Positions 26,280-35,329 of a stretch of 37,608 nucleotides of DNA are shown piece by piece. Below the pieces are notes generated by a model, which saw only the letters and a list, made by a program, of their open reading frames with translations, was not told the origin of the DNA and did no database searches. The stretch comes from a virus: the IMG/VR virus record IMGVR_UViG_3300025666_000021, positions 1-37,608 of that record; one strand, given 5' to 3'. Positions within the stretch are counted from its first letter, which is position 1, and every line of letters begins with the position of its first letter. The position numbers and the translations under genes were made by a program.

Positions 26280-27758
26280 CTAGTCTGTGAATAACACAAA
26301 GTTGTTAGCCGCTTGAGTTACTAAACATCTTTCAGATAAGAAGTGAACTTCCATAGCATCTAAATCAGAAGTAGCAGCGCCACCTACAGATCCAGTGATC
26401 CAGTTTTTCATTCTTCTATCATCAGCTTGAGAAGCTCTATATCTTACATGTAAGAAAGGTCTTCTGATGTTAGTTCCTAATATTTGATCGTAAACTGTAG
26501 AAGTTCCAGCAGGTACTAATACTCCTTCGATACCAGCATCAGCAACACCACCACGAGTAGAAGCGTCGTTTAAGTATTTCCAGTCAGTTTTGTAGAAGTC
26601 ATAAGAACCTCTTCTAAAACCAGAGAAGCCTAAGTTCAATGCCATTTCTTCAGAATTTTCAAATACACCATAAGAACTACCTCCTTGGTATATACCAGTT
26701 CCACCTTGTTGACCAACAGTAGCTAACATATCATCAAAATCTAAAGAAGTTTCTCTATTTAAGAATAACATGTTTTCTTCGATAGCTCCTTGAGTATCCA
26801 AGTTTTTAAGAATTGAATCAAACTGAGCTAAACCAGTTGCTGCAGTAAAGTCTACTAATACATTTCCACGGCTTTTAACAGCAGCAAAAAGACCTTCAGT
26901 ACCTTTAGCAGTTGTAGTTGAACTTCCAGATTTTAATTCACCTTCTACCATAGACATTTCTAAGTAGTCTTCAAAACGTAATCTTGTTTCAGATTCAGCT
27001 TTTAAGTACCATAAGAAACCTCCTTGACCAGACTCAGTAGCTACTTCAACCCATCCAATCTGAGCAGTGTCAGATCCGTTGATTGCATACTTGTCTTTGA
27101 TGATAATAGGAGAATTAGAATACTGAGTAAAAGAAGGCGTTACAGAAACTCTGTTAGCATCTCCAGTTCCTTTTCCGTATTCAGATCCATATACAAAGAT
27201 CTTAAGTGCTGGTCCACCAGTCACTAAATCTATTTCAGCAGCTCCAGCTCCAGTTCCATCTAATGCTTCTTGAGAATAAGGAGCAACAGTTAATACACCA
27301 GCACCTAAAGCACTTCCAGTAGTAGCTCCAGAAGCAACAACGTAACAGTTTAATTCTGCTCCAGTTGCTGGATTCATCACTACAATAGTAGAACCAGGAG
27401 ATACAACATTTTGAATAAGAGTTGCACCAGCACCACCAACAGGTATAGTTAAAGTAGAAACTTTTGCTCCTACAGCACCTGCATTAGTTGCTATTACATT
27501 CTCATAAGAGATGTGTAATCTATTTTGCTCAGACCATACTACTTGATCAGAAGTCATTGGCATTTCAGCTCCTACCATTCTTAAGAAACCACTTAAGGTT
27601 CTATTTCCATAACGCTCTACTTCAGCTTCATAGATTTCTGGTAAGTACTGTTGTGCGAAATCATTCGTCCCATCAGTAAAGTTTAAATAATTGCCCTCTA
27701 AGGCTTGCTTTTTTTGCGTTGGGATTAAACTCCCGAACGCTGGACTTACATTTGCCAT
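26280..27758 (-). CDS. Major capsid protein
   Basis: A 492-residue shell protein (HK97 fold expected). The N-terminus (ANVSPAFGSLIPTQKKQALE, NYLNFTDGTNDFAQQYLPEI, YGNRTLSGFLRMVGAEMPMT, SDQVVWSEQ) is characteristic of major capsid proteins in crAss-like and marine Bacteroidetes podoviruses. The coding region is clearly less AT-rich than its neighbours and dominated by a small set of codons, as expected for the most abundant phage protein. It follows a scaffold gene and portal gene and precedes neck genes. A hairpin lies after the stop. Start ATG follows AAAAAAAATTAAAAATT. Family call is strong from sequence and position. Confidence 0.92.
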   Translation of the reverse strand: MANVSPAFGSLIPTQKKQALEGNYLNFTDGTNDFAQQYLPEIYEAEVERYGNRTLSGFLRMVGAEMPMTSDQVVWSEQNRLHISYENVIATNAGAVGAKVSTLTIPVGGAGATLIQNVVSPGSTIVVMNPATGAELNCYVVASGATTGSALGAGVLTVAPYSQEALDGTGAGAAEIDLVTGGPALKIFVYGSEYGKGTGDANRVSVTPSFTQYSNSPIIIKDKYAINGSDTAQIGWVEVATESGQGGFLWYLKAESETRLRFEDYLEMSMVEGELKSGSSTTTAKGTEGLFAAVKSRGNVLVDFTAATGLAQFDSILKNLDTQGAIEENMLFLNRETSLDFDDMLATVGQQGGTGIYQGGSSYGVFENSEEMALNLGFSGFRRGSYDFYKTDWKYLNDASTRGGVADAGIEGVLVPAGTSTVYDQILGTNIRRPFLHVRYRASQADDRRMKNWITGSVGGAATSDLDAMEVHFLSERCLVTQAANNFVLFTD

Positions 27759-27773
27759 AATTTTTAATTTTTT

Positions 27774-28904
27774 TTAGTTAAATTTTTTTGTTTTAATTCT
27801 AAGTTTAGAGTTATCGTAGCCACTAATCGACTTAACTTTTATTCCATTTACAAACTCACCTGTCCCAGTTTGCCTAGGTTCTGTGCTTGGATTTTTAGAT
27901 TTACTAATTATTTCTTTAGTAGCATCTGTTTTACCTTGTTCATAAAAATGATTAATAATCTTGTCAGCATTAGAAGCTAAATAAATAGCTTTGTGATAAC
28001 CTTTAGTATCCTTTATATTACCGCTATCGTCAAGAAACTTTCCTACGAAGTTATTAATACTGGATTGGTTTTCTGCAACTTTCGACGGATCTTGTAAACC
28101 ATATCTAAACTTCTTTTCACCTACATTGAAGTCAAAACCTTTGAACTCCTTTGTAAAATAATCGTTTGTTTTTGATTTAAAATCTGTGTGCTGTTGCTCA
28201 GCTACTTTTTGATCCTCTTGGTATCGGTTGAAAAACTCTGTTGCTTTTTGTTGTTCTTGAGTAGCGCCGGGTCTCAACTTGATCTCGTCGTAATATTTAC
28301 TCTTAGTGTTCTCTAAAAAGCCTTTTGCTTTTGCAACTTCTTCTTTAAACGCAATTTTCTTTTTGCGTATATCTCTTTCCTCATCTAGATCTTCGTCGTA
28401 ATCATAATCTTCTAAAAGAAGACTTACGTCATCAGATTCTAAATATGGTTTTGTTTTTTTATAATATTCTTTTAACAATGCTTTGTCATCGATGTTAGAA
28501 TAGTCAGCGTTTAATCTAACATAATCTTCTACTGTACCGCCAGTATCTTCCATAAAGCTAACAAGCTTTTCAATGTTTTCCGGTAATACTCTTTGATCAA
28601 CTACCGGTTGAGCTTGCTGTTCGATAATTGGTTCAGCATCATCTTCACTTTCTTCAATAACCTCAATCAAACCATCTTGAGCTTGTTCTTCTGTTTTAGT
28701 TTCACCAACTATAACAACTTCTTCTTGAGCTTCTGATTCTTCTTTTACTTCAGGTATTATTACCTTAGCAGTATCTTCAGTTATATTTTCTTTAACCTCA
28801 TCTATATTAACCTTTATGGGCTCATTAGATTGGTTGCCTAATTTTTTAGGGCTTTTTTTCTTGGATTTAATTTTAAAATCCCCTTCTTGTTTTACTTCTG
28901 ACAT
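27774..28904 (-). CDS. Scaffolding protein
   Basis: A 376-residue, highly charged protein directly before the capsid gene. Residues 1-25 are basic, 30-105 strongly acidic and Gln/Glu-rich (disordered), 170-250 contain long charged helices (EERDIRKKKIAFKEEVAKAK), and the last 15 residues are basic (NSKLRIKTKKF), the typical capsid-binding tail of phage scaffolds. Lack of a catalytic motif, acidic helical character and location between portal and capsid genes all fit a scaffold that directs shell assembly and leaves before DNA packaging. No sequence family named; role inferred from composition and synteny. Confidence 0.75.
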   Translation of the reverse strand: MSEVKQEGDFKIKSKKKSPKKLGNQSNEPIKVNIDEVKENITEDTAKVIIPEVKEESEAQEEVVIVGETKTEEQAQDGLIEVIEESEDDAEPIIEQQAQPVVDQRVLPENIEKLVSFMEDTGGTVEDYVRLNADYSNIDDKALLKEYYKKTKPYLESDDVSLLLEDYDYDEDLDEERDIRKKKIAFKEEVAKAKGFLENTKSKYYDEIKLRPGATQEQQKATEFFNRYQEDQKVAEQQHTDFKSKTNDYFTKEFKGFDFNVGEKKFRYGLQDPSKVAENQSSINNFVGKFLDDSGNIKDTKGYHKAIYLASNADKIINHFYEQGKTDATKEIISKSKNPSTEPRQTGTGEFVNGIKVKSISGYDNSKLRIKTKKFN

Positions 28905-28936
28905 AATATAATATAATTAAATAATTGTTTGTAATC

Positions 28937-31345
28937 TTACCTAGGCCCGAACTGTTCTAATCCAAACCCACCTAATACATCATTTCCTGATGATTCAAAG
29001 TCCTTAGGTAAACCATCTGTCTGTCTTTGATTTATTAATTCAGATTGTTGGGTACCTTGCATTTTAATTCTTTTATCTTTTCTATCTTCTATTTCTTGCT
29101 CTTTTGCTTGATCTGCACCCATTTGAGCTTGAGCTAATTGTATGTTGTATTGAAATTCTTCAGCCATCAACTCTCTTTTTATTTGAGCTTCTGTTTGCAT
29201 TCTTTCTATTTCAAACTGAGACTTAGCTTGTTCAATGCTAACTTTTTCAGCGGTTAATGCTTGTTGTTTTTGAACTTCATACATAGCGGCTTTCTCAGCA
29301 GACTCTGCATTTGCTTGAGCTTGAGCTTGTATATTTTTTTGTTGTTGCTCTTGCTCTCTCTTAATCTTTTGAGTTTGTCTAAGCTTTAAGAATTGATTAG
29401 CTAATTTTATATTTTTAATTTGTCTAATATCAATAGCATCAGATAATTGAATAGCTTGTGTTTGTAAAGCAACCTGTATATTTTGTTCTAATAAAGCTTT
29501 TTCTTCTTCTTCTGGTTCTAATTCTAAATAAATACCAAAGTCATGCAACTGTAAATTCATTAACTCTTCTAGAGTTTTTGTATTAAATGTACTTATGGCA
29601 TTGGTTAAAGCGTTTTCAGTTAAAGGATTTTCAATAACATCAGCAACTTTTAAACTAATATTTTCACAAGTTCTAACGGTTAAATATAATAAAGAGTCCA
29701 ATACATGTTTGGTTGCAATGTTAGAAGCGTTAGCTGCCATTTTTTGTAAACCTACTAATGCATCTTTGCTTGGAGCGCTGCCGTCTCTTGCTTCGTTTAA
29801 CCCGGTTACGTCTCTTATCATTTGTAGATAATATTGATACGTACCTATTAAACTTTGTATTTTTGCTTGACCGCTTGAAGATGATAATTCTTGTACTGGT
29901 ATTTTACCTCTATTTAATTCTCCGTCTTGCGTTAATGATCTACCTACAACAGAACCTGTTTGGAAATACATATTCAATGCTTCTGCTGGATTGTACGTAG
30001 TACCGTTACCTAAATCAACTTCAGCTAAACCATCCATATCTAAAAATACACCATCTGGTACTATTCTAGACATTACTTGTTGTAGTTTAAGATGTGTTAT
30101 TTGGATCATATCAGCAAAGCTAGTAATTTTACTAACTATAGATTCTATGCGTCCTTTGTACATTCTAGGCGCTGATATACAGTAATTCATCATTACTTTT
30201 GTAGTATCCGCTGTAGGTCTGGTCATATTTTCAGCCATCTCCCACTTTAACATTGTATTTGTACCTAAAACCTTAGCTCCTGAATATAGAACTTCTATTG
30301 TTCTTGATACTCTTTCAAAGTTATCGTTTTCAGGTGGGTTAAATGTATCTGACTTTTCTAATGTTTTTTCTAAGCCTTGTTCTGTTTTCTTTATTTTAAA
30401 TACTTGGTCTGAATACGTTTTGTACTCAAAGTATAATACTTGTATTGTATTTTCATCATAATTACCCCAGTTAGTTACATACTGAGAATTACCAGGCATA
30501 TCCTGTATTTTTTCTAACTCTGATGCTGATAATGATGGGAATTGTTTTTTAAGTTCCGCCAGTGATATAGACTTAACCTCTCCTACGTAATATATATCCT
30601 CAAAGTTTGGATCCTCTGTATATGAATAAATCATATTAGCTGGATCAACGTAATCAGTTACTATTCCTTCTGATTTATTGAAAGATGTTTTAACAGCCCC
30701 AATGCCTATAACTGTTAAATCTTGAGCTAAACGCTTTTTTGTTTGATCATACTTATTAAAAGCCAATACATTATTTATAACTTCTTCTTCTGCTATTTCA
30801 ACGCTTTGCTTAGTTGTCATTTGTAAATGAACATCTAACTCTTCTTTGTTTTCAGGTAAATCTTCTAAGTTTCCAGTACGCGCCATGTCTATATTCATAG
30901 CTTGTTTGATATTTTGCAACATAATTTTGTTGTTCATATCTTCTTCCACTGCTGCAGCGTATTCAGTTCTGCTCTTTACAGAAAACGGATCTTGCGCAAA
31001 AGCACTTATTTCGTAAGTCTTGTTAGACATACCGTTTACAACGATATCTACAAACTTTGATATTACTGGTATAGGCTTCCAATCTAAATTAAGATAAGAC
31101 AAGTCACCATTTATAGATAATTCATCTTTGTATTTTTGTACTGACTGCTCGCCTCTGGCGTATAACCGTAGTGTGTGAAAACTATTCCAATTGTTTAAAT
31201 ATCTATTACCATTACCTCTTCCTTGATTGAACCACTCTTGTTCAATAGCTCTAGAGACTTGTAAGCCATAATCGTAACTAGCTTTTACTTCGTCGCTAAC
31301 AACTTGGTTAGGGAAAGAACTATCGGTATTTGTTTGTATTTTCAT
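28937..31345 (-). CDS. Portal protein
   Basis: An 802-residue portal subunit forming the 12-fold ring through which DNA is packaged and ejected. The N-terminal part (LRLYARGEQSVQKYKDEL, then NLDWKPIPVISKFVDIVVNG) and the middle (DPANMIYSYTEDPNFEDIYY, RPTADTTKVMMNYCISAPRM) resemble large portals of marine flavophages and crAss-like phages. Residues about 670-750 are a long Gln/Ala/Glu-rich coiled coil, expected for the portal barrel inside the head, as in P22. It lies directly after the large terminase gene (start abuts its stop) and before the scaffold. Family call strong by size, order and sequence character. Confidence 0.9.
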   Translation of the reverse strand: MKIQTNTDSSFPNQVVSDEVKASYDYGLQVSRAIEQEWFNQGRGNGNRYLNNWNSFHTLRLYARGEQSVQKYKDELSINGDLSYLNLDWKPIPVISKFVDIVVNGMSNKTYEISAFAQDPFSVKSRTEYAAAVEEDMNNKIMLQNIKQAMNIDMARTGNLEDLPENKEELDVHLQMTTKQSVEIAEEEVINNVLAFNKYDQTKKRLAQDLTVIGIGAVKTSFNKSEGIVTDYVDPANMIYSYTEDPNFEDIYYVGEVKSISLAELKKQFPSLSASELEKIQDMPGNSQYVTNWGNYDENTIQVLYFEYKTYSDQVFKIKKTEQGLEKTLEKSDTFNPPENDNFERVSRTIEVLYSGAKVLGTNTMLKWEMAENMTRPTADTTKVMMNYCISAPRMYKGRIESIVSKITSFADMIQITHLKLQQVMSRIVPDGVFLDMDGLAEVDLGNGTTYNPAEALNMYFQTGSVVGRSLTQDGELNRGKIPVQELSSSSGQAKIQSLIGTYQYYLQMIRDVTGLNEARDGSAPSKDALVGLQKMAANASNIATKHVLDSLLYLTVRTCENISLKVADVIENPLTENALTNAISTFNTKTLEELMNLQLHDFGIYLELEPEEEEKALLEQNIQVALQTQAIQLSDAIDIRQIKNIKLANQFLKLRQTQKIKREQEQQQKNIQAQAQANAESAEKAAMYEVQKQQALTAEKVSIEQAKSQFEIERMQTEAQIKRELMAEEFQYNIQLAQAQMGADQAKEQEIEDRKDKRIKMQGTQQSELINQRQTDGLPKDFESSGNDVLGGFGLEQFGPR

Positions 31346-33556
31346 TTATCTTAATATTTTAGACGAAGAACCTCTATTGTCATATCTTTTAATTCCTAAA
31401 TCGTAAACTTTCTTTTGCACTGGACTAACTGGTGAATATAAATTTTTATTACAAGCCATTATAGCAAGTCCTGAACTTATAGAAGCATCATGCTTTGTCC
31501 TATTGTTTATATTAAATTTACCCCAATCTTCTAATGTTCTTTGGAAATACATATCTCCATAACCAGCTTCTGTTTGCCCAACACAAGTTTCTATATAAGA
31601 TTCTATAGCTGCAGCGTGCGCTTGTTTTATATCCTCACTTGAATTAGGTATTCCACCTATTTCTCTTTCAGTTACAGATAATTTGTTTAATCTTTTATCA
31701 GGTCTGTTCATTGAAAAACCTCTATAGCCTCTTCTTTTAAAATGATACAGTAACCTAGGTTTGTTATTTTCAGCAAGTATTGGCATTCCGTAAAATACAC
31801 AAGCCATTAATACGTCTTCAAAAAATATCTCAGCGGTTTGTGGTCTAGCTATATATTCTAAAAAGAATCTATTAGGTGGAACATCTTCCATACTAAACTT
31901 TGTTAAACCGTGCAAAGCTCCATTAGATCCTCTTTTATCAACGGTTCCAGATATATCATAACTGTCACACCCGAAGGCACCACAGTGATCGTTACCAGGA
32001 TATTTTACACCGCCTTTTACAACAACTCTATTTTGAAGTCCTACATGAGGAACCCAGCTAACATTAAACCTACCGTTTTTATTTGGTACAAAAACAACCT
32101 TAGTATCTTTGATACCGTTTTCCCACATAAAACTTCCTGTGGTTATTATAGCTGTATTTCTTAAGTCTTCGTTATAATCTATTTGTTCGTATATCTTTGT
32201 TAAATTAAACAGAGATTGTTTTGCTTCGTCTCTAAAAGCATGTTGTTCCGTTCTTGGAAACTGACGATAGTATTCGTTTAAACCATCTTGATCTCCTTTT
32301 AATCCTTCTACTTCATTACCCCAATAATCAATTACGCCTTGAGTTATTAGCGACCCATCGGGGCCTTCGGTTTGTTTTTTTGGTTTTTCAAATACAGGAA
32401 ATCCATAAGAATCAATGTATCCTTCGTAGTTCCATTCCATAGGTATGAACAAACTATAGAGTCCTGAACGAGTCTGTCCGTTGGCGTTTCTTTTTGTTGC
32501 GTCGGAATCATAATATAATTTTTTAAAATTCTCACCACCTTTATCTAAAGCGTTTGATGTTGATCCCATCATACACTTACCTATAATTCTCGAACCTAGT
32601 CTTAAACAAGTTTTAGTTACCCTCCAGTTGTTTAATATATTTGTTGGTCTTTCCCACTTTCCACTTTCATCGTGTACTAGTAGTTTTAATTTTTCACCAT
32701 CGTACGAGTTGTCCCCCGTGTTTTTCCAGTCGATCGTTGTATCGAGACCCGTGATCTCTTGTAGCTTTTCATTGGAGTCAAGTTTTTTACGGGTAAATTT
32801 GGACGCTGGTACCCTGTATGCAAGTTCCGTCTTCGGCCTGTCCATTCCGTCTTGGACTGGTTTAAAGAAAAAAGGATAGTTGACTGAGATGGGGACGACC
32901 TTATCAGTAAACATCTTTTTGGCATCTGGCCCGGACTTTGAAAGAATACCAAATCGTGAATCTGTGGATATTGTTGCCTGGTTAACTGTCTCACCTGACG
33001 CCATGAAAGAGAAACCTGATCGTCTGTTCTTAAGATAACACATTCCGTAGGATCGTACATCTGCTTTACAAGCTTCCCAGAATATAAAGAATAATCTGTT
33101 TGATTCCCTAAAATCTGGTTGCCCAACATCAATCTTGGACCACTGCAAGTACATGTAGTGAGTACCAGTAATATAAGAAGGCTTGTCTTTGTTATAAAAC
33201 CAAAAACCTTCTTCACGCCTTTTAAACTCTGTATCAATGTAGTCATACCATTTTTCTTTAAACTCAACTGGGTATTCATCCCAATCAAATACTGATTTAA
33301 TTCTATTTAGTTCTTTTGGATATTCAGAATATTTCCATCTATTTCCATCAAAAGCAACTACGTCATCTTCTTTAGGAAGAGCTATCTTAACACCTTGTAT
33401 TTCGTAAACCTCTCCTATTTGACCTGTTCTACTAATAACAACTACGTCATGTTCTTGGTTGTAGCCATACTCCCATTTCTTATACCTATTTAATCTTTTA
33501 AATATAGTAGGCTTTATATGGTCTTTTAATATTTTTACTAAAGTTTGCTCGTACAT
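31346..33556 (-). CDS. terL: Terminase large subunit
   Basis: A 736-residue packaging motor. ATPase: motif I at 176-184 (KNRRSGFSF, a degenerate Walker A), Walker B at 290-298 (LKLLVHDES, with D296 and E297), and a coupling motif GSTSNA near 331. RNase H-type nuclease: D531 (FGCDSYDISG), E596 (MPILAENN) and a late aspartate in TKHDASISSGLA. It is longer than most TerL proteins because of an extended N-terminus (1-110). Starts with a TAATG overlap to the probable small subunit. The part coding for motifs I to B (about 32680-33060) is GC-rich, 137 of 300 bases over 32701-33000, versus 16 of 60 at 33301-33360. No intron or intein is present. Confidence 0.93.
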   Translation of the reverse strand: MYEQTLVKILKDHIKPTIFKRLNRYKKWEYGYNQEHDVVVISRTGQIGEVYEIQGVKIALPKEDDVVAFDGNRWKYSEYPKELNRIKSVFDWDEYPVEFKEKWYDYIDTEFKRREEGFWFYNKDKPSYITGTHYMYLQWSKIDVGQPDFRESNRLFFIFWEACKADVRSYGMCYLKNRRSGFSFMASGETVNQATISTDSRFGILSKSGPDAKKMFTDKVVPISVNYPFFFKPVQDGMDRPKTELAYRVPASKFTRKKLDSNEKLQEITGLDTTIDWKNTGDNSYDGEKLKLLVHDESGKWERPTNILNNWRVTKTCLRLGSRIIGKCMMGSTSNALDKGGENFKKLYYDSDATKRNANGQTRSGLYSLFIPMEWNYEGYIDSYGFPVFEKPKKQTEGPDGSLITQGVIDYWGNEVEGLKGDQDGLNEYYRQFPRTEQHAFRDEAKQSLFNLTKIYEQIDYNEDLRNTAIITTGSFMWENGIKDTKVVFVPNKNGRFNVSWVPHVGLQNRVVVKGGVKYPGNDHCGAFGCDSYDISGTVDKRGSNGALHGLTKFSMEDVPPNRFFLEYIARPQTAEIFFEDVLMACVFYGMPILAENNKPRLLYHFKRRGYRGFSMNRPDKRLNKLSVTEREIGGIPNSSEDIKQAHAAAIESYIETCVGQTEAGYGDMYFQRTLEDWGKFNINNRTKHDASISSGLAIMACNKNLYSPVSPVQKKVYDLGIKRYDNRGSSSKILR

Positions 33557-33831
33557 TACCTAGATCTCCCTTCTGCAAAACCCCTAAAAGCTTTTTCTCC
33601 CGTAGCTTCTTTTGGTTTGTCATTTAGTTTTTCTTCTTCTTCTTCTATTCTAGTAAGTATTTCAAAGGCATCGAATATAGCTAGTTTTTTTGTAGCTGCA
33701 GCGTTTTTTAATCTGTCAGCAGATATATCATCATCAGAATCAATAATAGCTTCCTTAGCTACCTTAATTAATTCTTCAACTGCTACATGCCCAGCTTGGA
33801 TTATATTCTTCTTCGTTTCCTTTGTGTTCAT
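33556..33831 (-). CDS. Probable terminase small subunit
   Basis: A 91-residue helical protein immediately before terL, overlapping it by one base (TAATG). The core (HVAVEELIKVAKEAI, DDDISADRLKNAAATKKLAI, FDAFEILTRIEEEEE) resembles short proteins located before the large terminase in marine Bacteroidetes phages. The length is short for a DNA-recognising small terminase with a helix-turn-helix, and none is obvious, so it may be a reduced small terminase that forms only the oligomerisation core. Assignment relies on position and coupling. The start overlaps the end of the preceding GroES-like gene by 56 bases. Confidence 0.55.
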   Translation of the reverse strand: MNTKETKKNIIQAGHVAVEELIKVAKEAIIDSDDDISADRLKNAAATKKLAIFDAFEILTRIEEEEEKLNDKPKEATGEKAFRGFAEGRSR

Positions 33832-34381
33832 ACTTAATTACAATATCATTAGATTTCATACAATAAACTCTCTGATCATCTATAATAAAATCCCATTCAC
33901 TGCCTGGAGTAAATCCAATCGTGTCCCCTGGGTTGATATTAAGTGCTTTTAACGAACTATTACCGATTTTTAGTATACCAATAAGTTCTTGCTCTTTTTG
34001 TGACCTTAAAGTGTCTTTGTTTTTCAAAGGCATTACAAAGCATCTGTCGCCAAATGATTTCCAATCCCCGGTATTCTTATACAAATATATTTGATCTGCT
34101 GAACAAAAATATAAATCATCATTAAAGTATGATCTACTTTTTTTCTTATTACCTCGGATATCATAAAAAACTCTAAATACATTATGATGTATTATTATTA
34201 TGTCTCCTTTTTTAATATCTGTTTTAAAAGCTTTTGGAGTTTCAACTACTATAGCTAAATTATTAACTGCTTTAAAGTTTTCAATTTTAGTGTTTAGTAT
34301 TAGTGTAACGTCTCCTAGCTTTATTTCGTTGTCATATTTATCACCAAGCGGCTTGACGATAAAATCATATAGACTTCTCAT
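33776..34381 (-). CDS. Tandem GroES-fold-like protein, unknown function
   Basis: A 201-residue beta-rich protein made of two similar halves. Each half has the GroES strand pattern 'turn-GD-hydrophobic strand ... DD/D-x-V-Y-x-hydrophobic-x-xSxDIhhhY': half one at about 42-102 (DIKKGDIIIIHHNVFR, DDLYFCSADQIYLYK), half two at about 133-184 (INPGDTIGFTPGSEWDF, RVYCMKSNDIVIKY). Half two resembles the C-terminus of GroES closely (VGDIVIF ... LIMSESDILAI). A mobile loop for GroEL binding is not obvious. It may be a divergent co-chaperonin, like T4 gp31 in concept, or a virion protein that reused the fold. A classical GroES gene lies 3 kb upstream in the same strand. Confidence 0.6.
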   Translation of the reverse strand: MRSLYDFIVKPLGDKYDNEIKLGDVTLILNTKIENFKAVNNLAIVVETPKAFKTDIKKGDIIIIHHNVFRVFYDIRGNKKKSRSYFNDDLYFCSADQIYLYKNTGDWKSFGDRCFVMPLKNKDTLRSQKEQELIGILKIGNSSLKALNINPGDTIGFTPGSEWDFIIDDQRVYCMKSNDIVIKYEHKGNEEEYNPSWACSS

Positions 34382-34609
34382 TTAATATTCTAAATCATAT
34401 TCAACGGATATTGCCATGTTAGGATTAAACTTTTTCCATGGCATTACCTCATCTCCTTTTCTTATATAAATACTGTAAGAATTAGATTGTTCATCATGTA
34501 AGATGCAATCTATAGTATGTCCACCATAAACGCTTTGACCTACAGAGTAGTGCATTGCGTCGTTCTTATAGTCGGAGCCTATACTTATTTTCCTTACAAC
34601 AGAGCTCAT
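34382..34609 (-). CDS. Conserved small phage protein, unknown
   Basis: A 75-residue protein (RKISIGSDYKNDAMHYSVGQ, then a beta-rich part ending FNPNMAISVEYDLEY) that abuts the GroES-like gene and overlaps the coiled-coil gene by one base (TAATG). Short proteins of this kind beginning with a 'KISIGxDYKxxAMHY' pattern recur in marine and crAss-like phages as far as I recall, but no function is known. It appears globular with a small beta-sheet; no membrane segment or catalytic motif. Confidence 0.65.
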   Translation of the reverse strand: MSSVVRKISIGSDYKNDAMHYSVGQSVYGGHTIDCILHDEQSNSYSIYIRKGDEVMPWKKFNPNMAISVEYDLEY

Positions 34610-34872
34610 TACTTTACTATCTCAAGTACTTCTGCTTCTTCTACTTCTGCTTCTACTTTTTCAAAACTACCATCAGCCAAGTTTACAGTTATGTCACCAT
34701 ACTCTTCTTTTAATTCTGATTTAACTTCTTCTAAAGCTTTTACTGCCTCGAAGTGCGCTCCTAAAAATTCTGCTTTTCTAGCTTCTAAAAAACCAATCTC
34801 TACTAATATAGAATTGATTTTTCCTTGACCTTCTTTTACTGACTTCAATTGTTCATCTGTTAATTTACCCAT
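34609..34872 (-). CDS. Small coiled-coil protein, unknown
   Basis: An 87-residue acidic protein predicted as two antiparallel helices (residues 5-57: LTDEQLKSVKEGQGKINSIL, then EIGFLEARKAEFLGAHFEAV and KALEEVKSELKEE), followed by a short strand segment (YGDITVNLADGSF) and an acidic tail. Leader AATTAAATAAAATG fits the Bacteroidetes-type starts. Similar two-helix proteins are frequent near terminase/holin genes in marine phages. Function unknown. Confidence 0.65.
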   Translation of the reverse strand: MGKLTDEQLKSVKEGQGKINSILVEIGFLEARKAEFLGAHFEAVKALEEVKSELKEEYGDITVNLADGSFEKVEAEVEEAEVLEIVK

Positions 34873-34927
34873 TTTATTTAATTTAATTGGTTACTGTTAT
34901 TACTATTATTACTTGTTTTTTATCTTT

Positions 34928-35329
34928 TTACTTTTTAAATAGCGGCCCTAGCTTGTCTACTATTTTTTCACCACTTCTACCGATTACATAACCCCCAATA
35001 CCTATTTCCAATAAGCTCCAGAATTCTGGTTCTAAAACAGGTGTTATTAAGTGTGCTGATAACTGTGATATGAATTTTGTATATATAATTATAAAACCAA
35101 ATGAAAGCATTAGTATTGGTCTCCAGCTTCTTTGCAACCAATTACCTTTAGCTTCAGCTACAATAATTTCTGTTTGCATTTTCTGCAATTCTAACTGAGC
35201 ATCTTGTAATACTTTAAATATTTGATTTCTAGCATTTAATCTTTCCTCTTCGCTAGTGAATAGTTTATCAACTACATCACCTACTTGTTTAAATACTTTA
35301 GTGCTGAAAAATTCTAATATTTTTTTCAT
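34928..35329 (-). CDS. Holin (3TM/HP1-like family)
   Basis: A 133-residue membrane protein. A charged amphipathic N-terminal region (1-60) is followed by KGNWLQRSWRP, the conserved entry to the first membrane segment in this holin family, then hydrophobic stretches at about 71-90 and 104-118. The C-terminus is short and basic (GPLFKK). It would open the cytoplasmic membrane so that the M15 endolysin reaches the wall. Its ATG overlaps the stop of the HExxH gene (35329) by one base. The endolysin lies far away at the other end of the late block, so the lysis genes are split. Confidence 0.8.
   Translation of the reverse strand: MKKILEFFSTKVFKQVGDVVDKLFTSEEERLNARNQIFKVLQDAQLELQKMQTEIIVAEAKGNWLQRSWRPILMLSFGFIIIYTKFISQLSAHLITPVLEPEFWSLLEIGIGGYVIGRSGEKIVDKLGPLFKK

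Noticed and set aside
33545-33952. 135-aa + strand frame opposite terminase genes
   Set aside because: Shadow of coupled - strand genes with Ser/Phe-rich composition.
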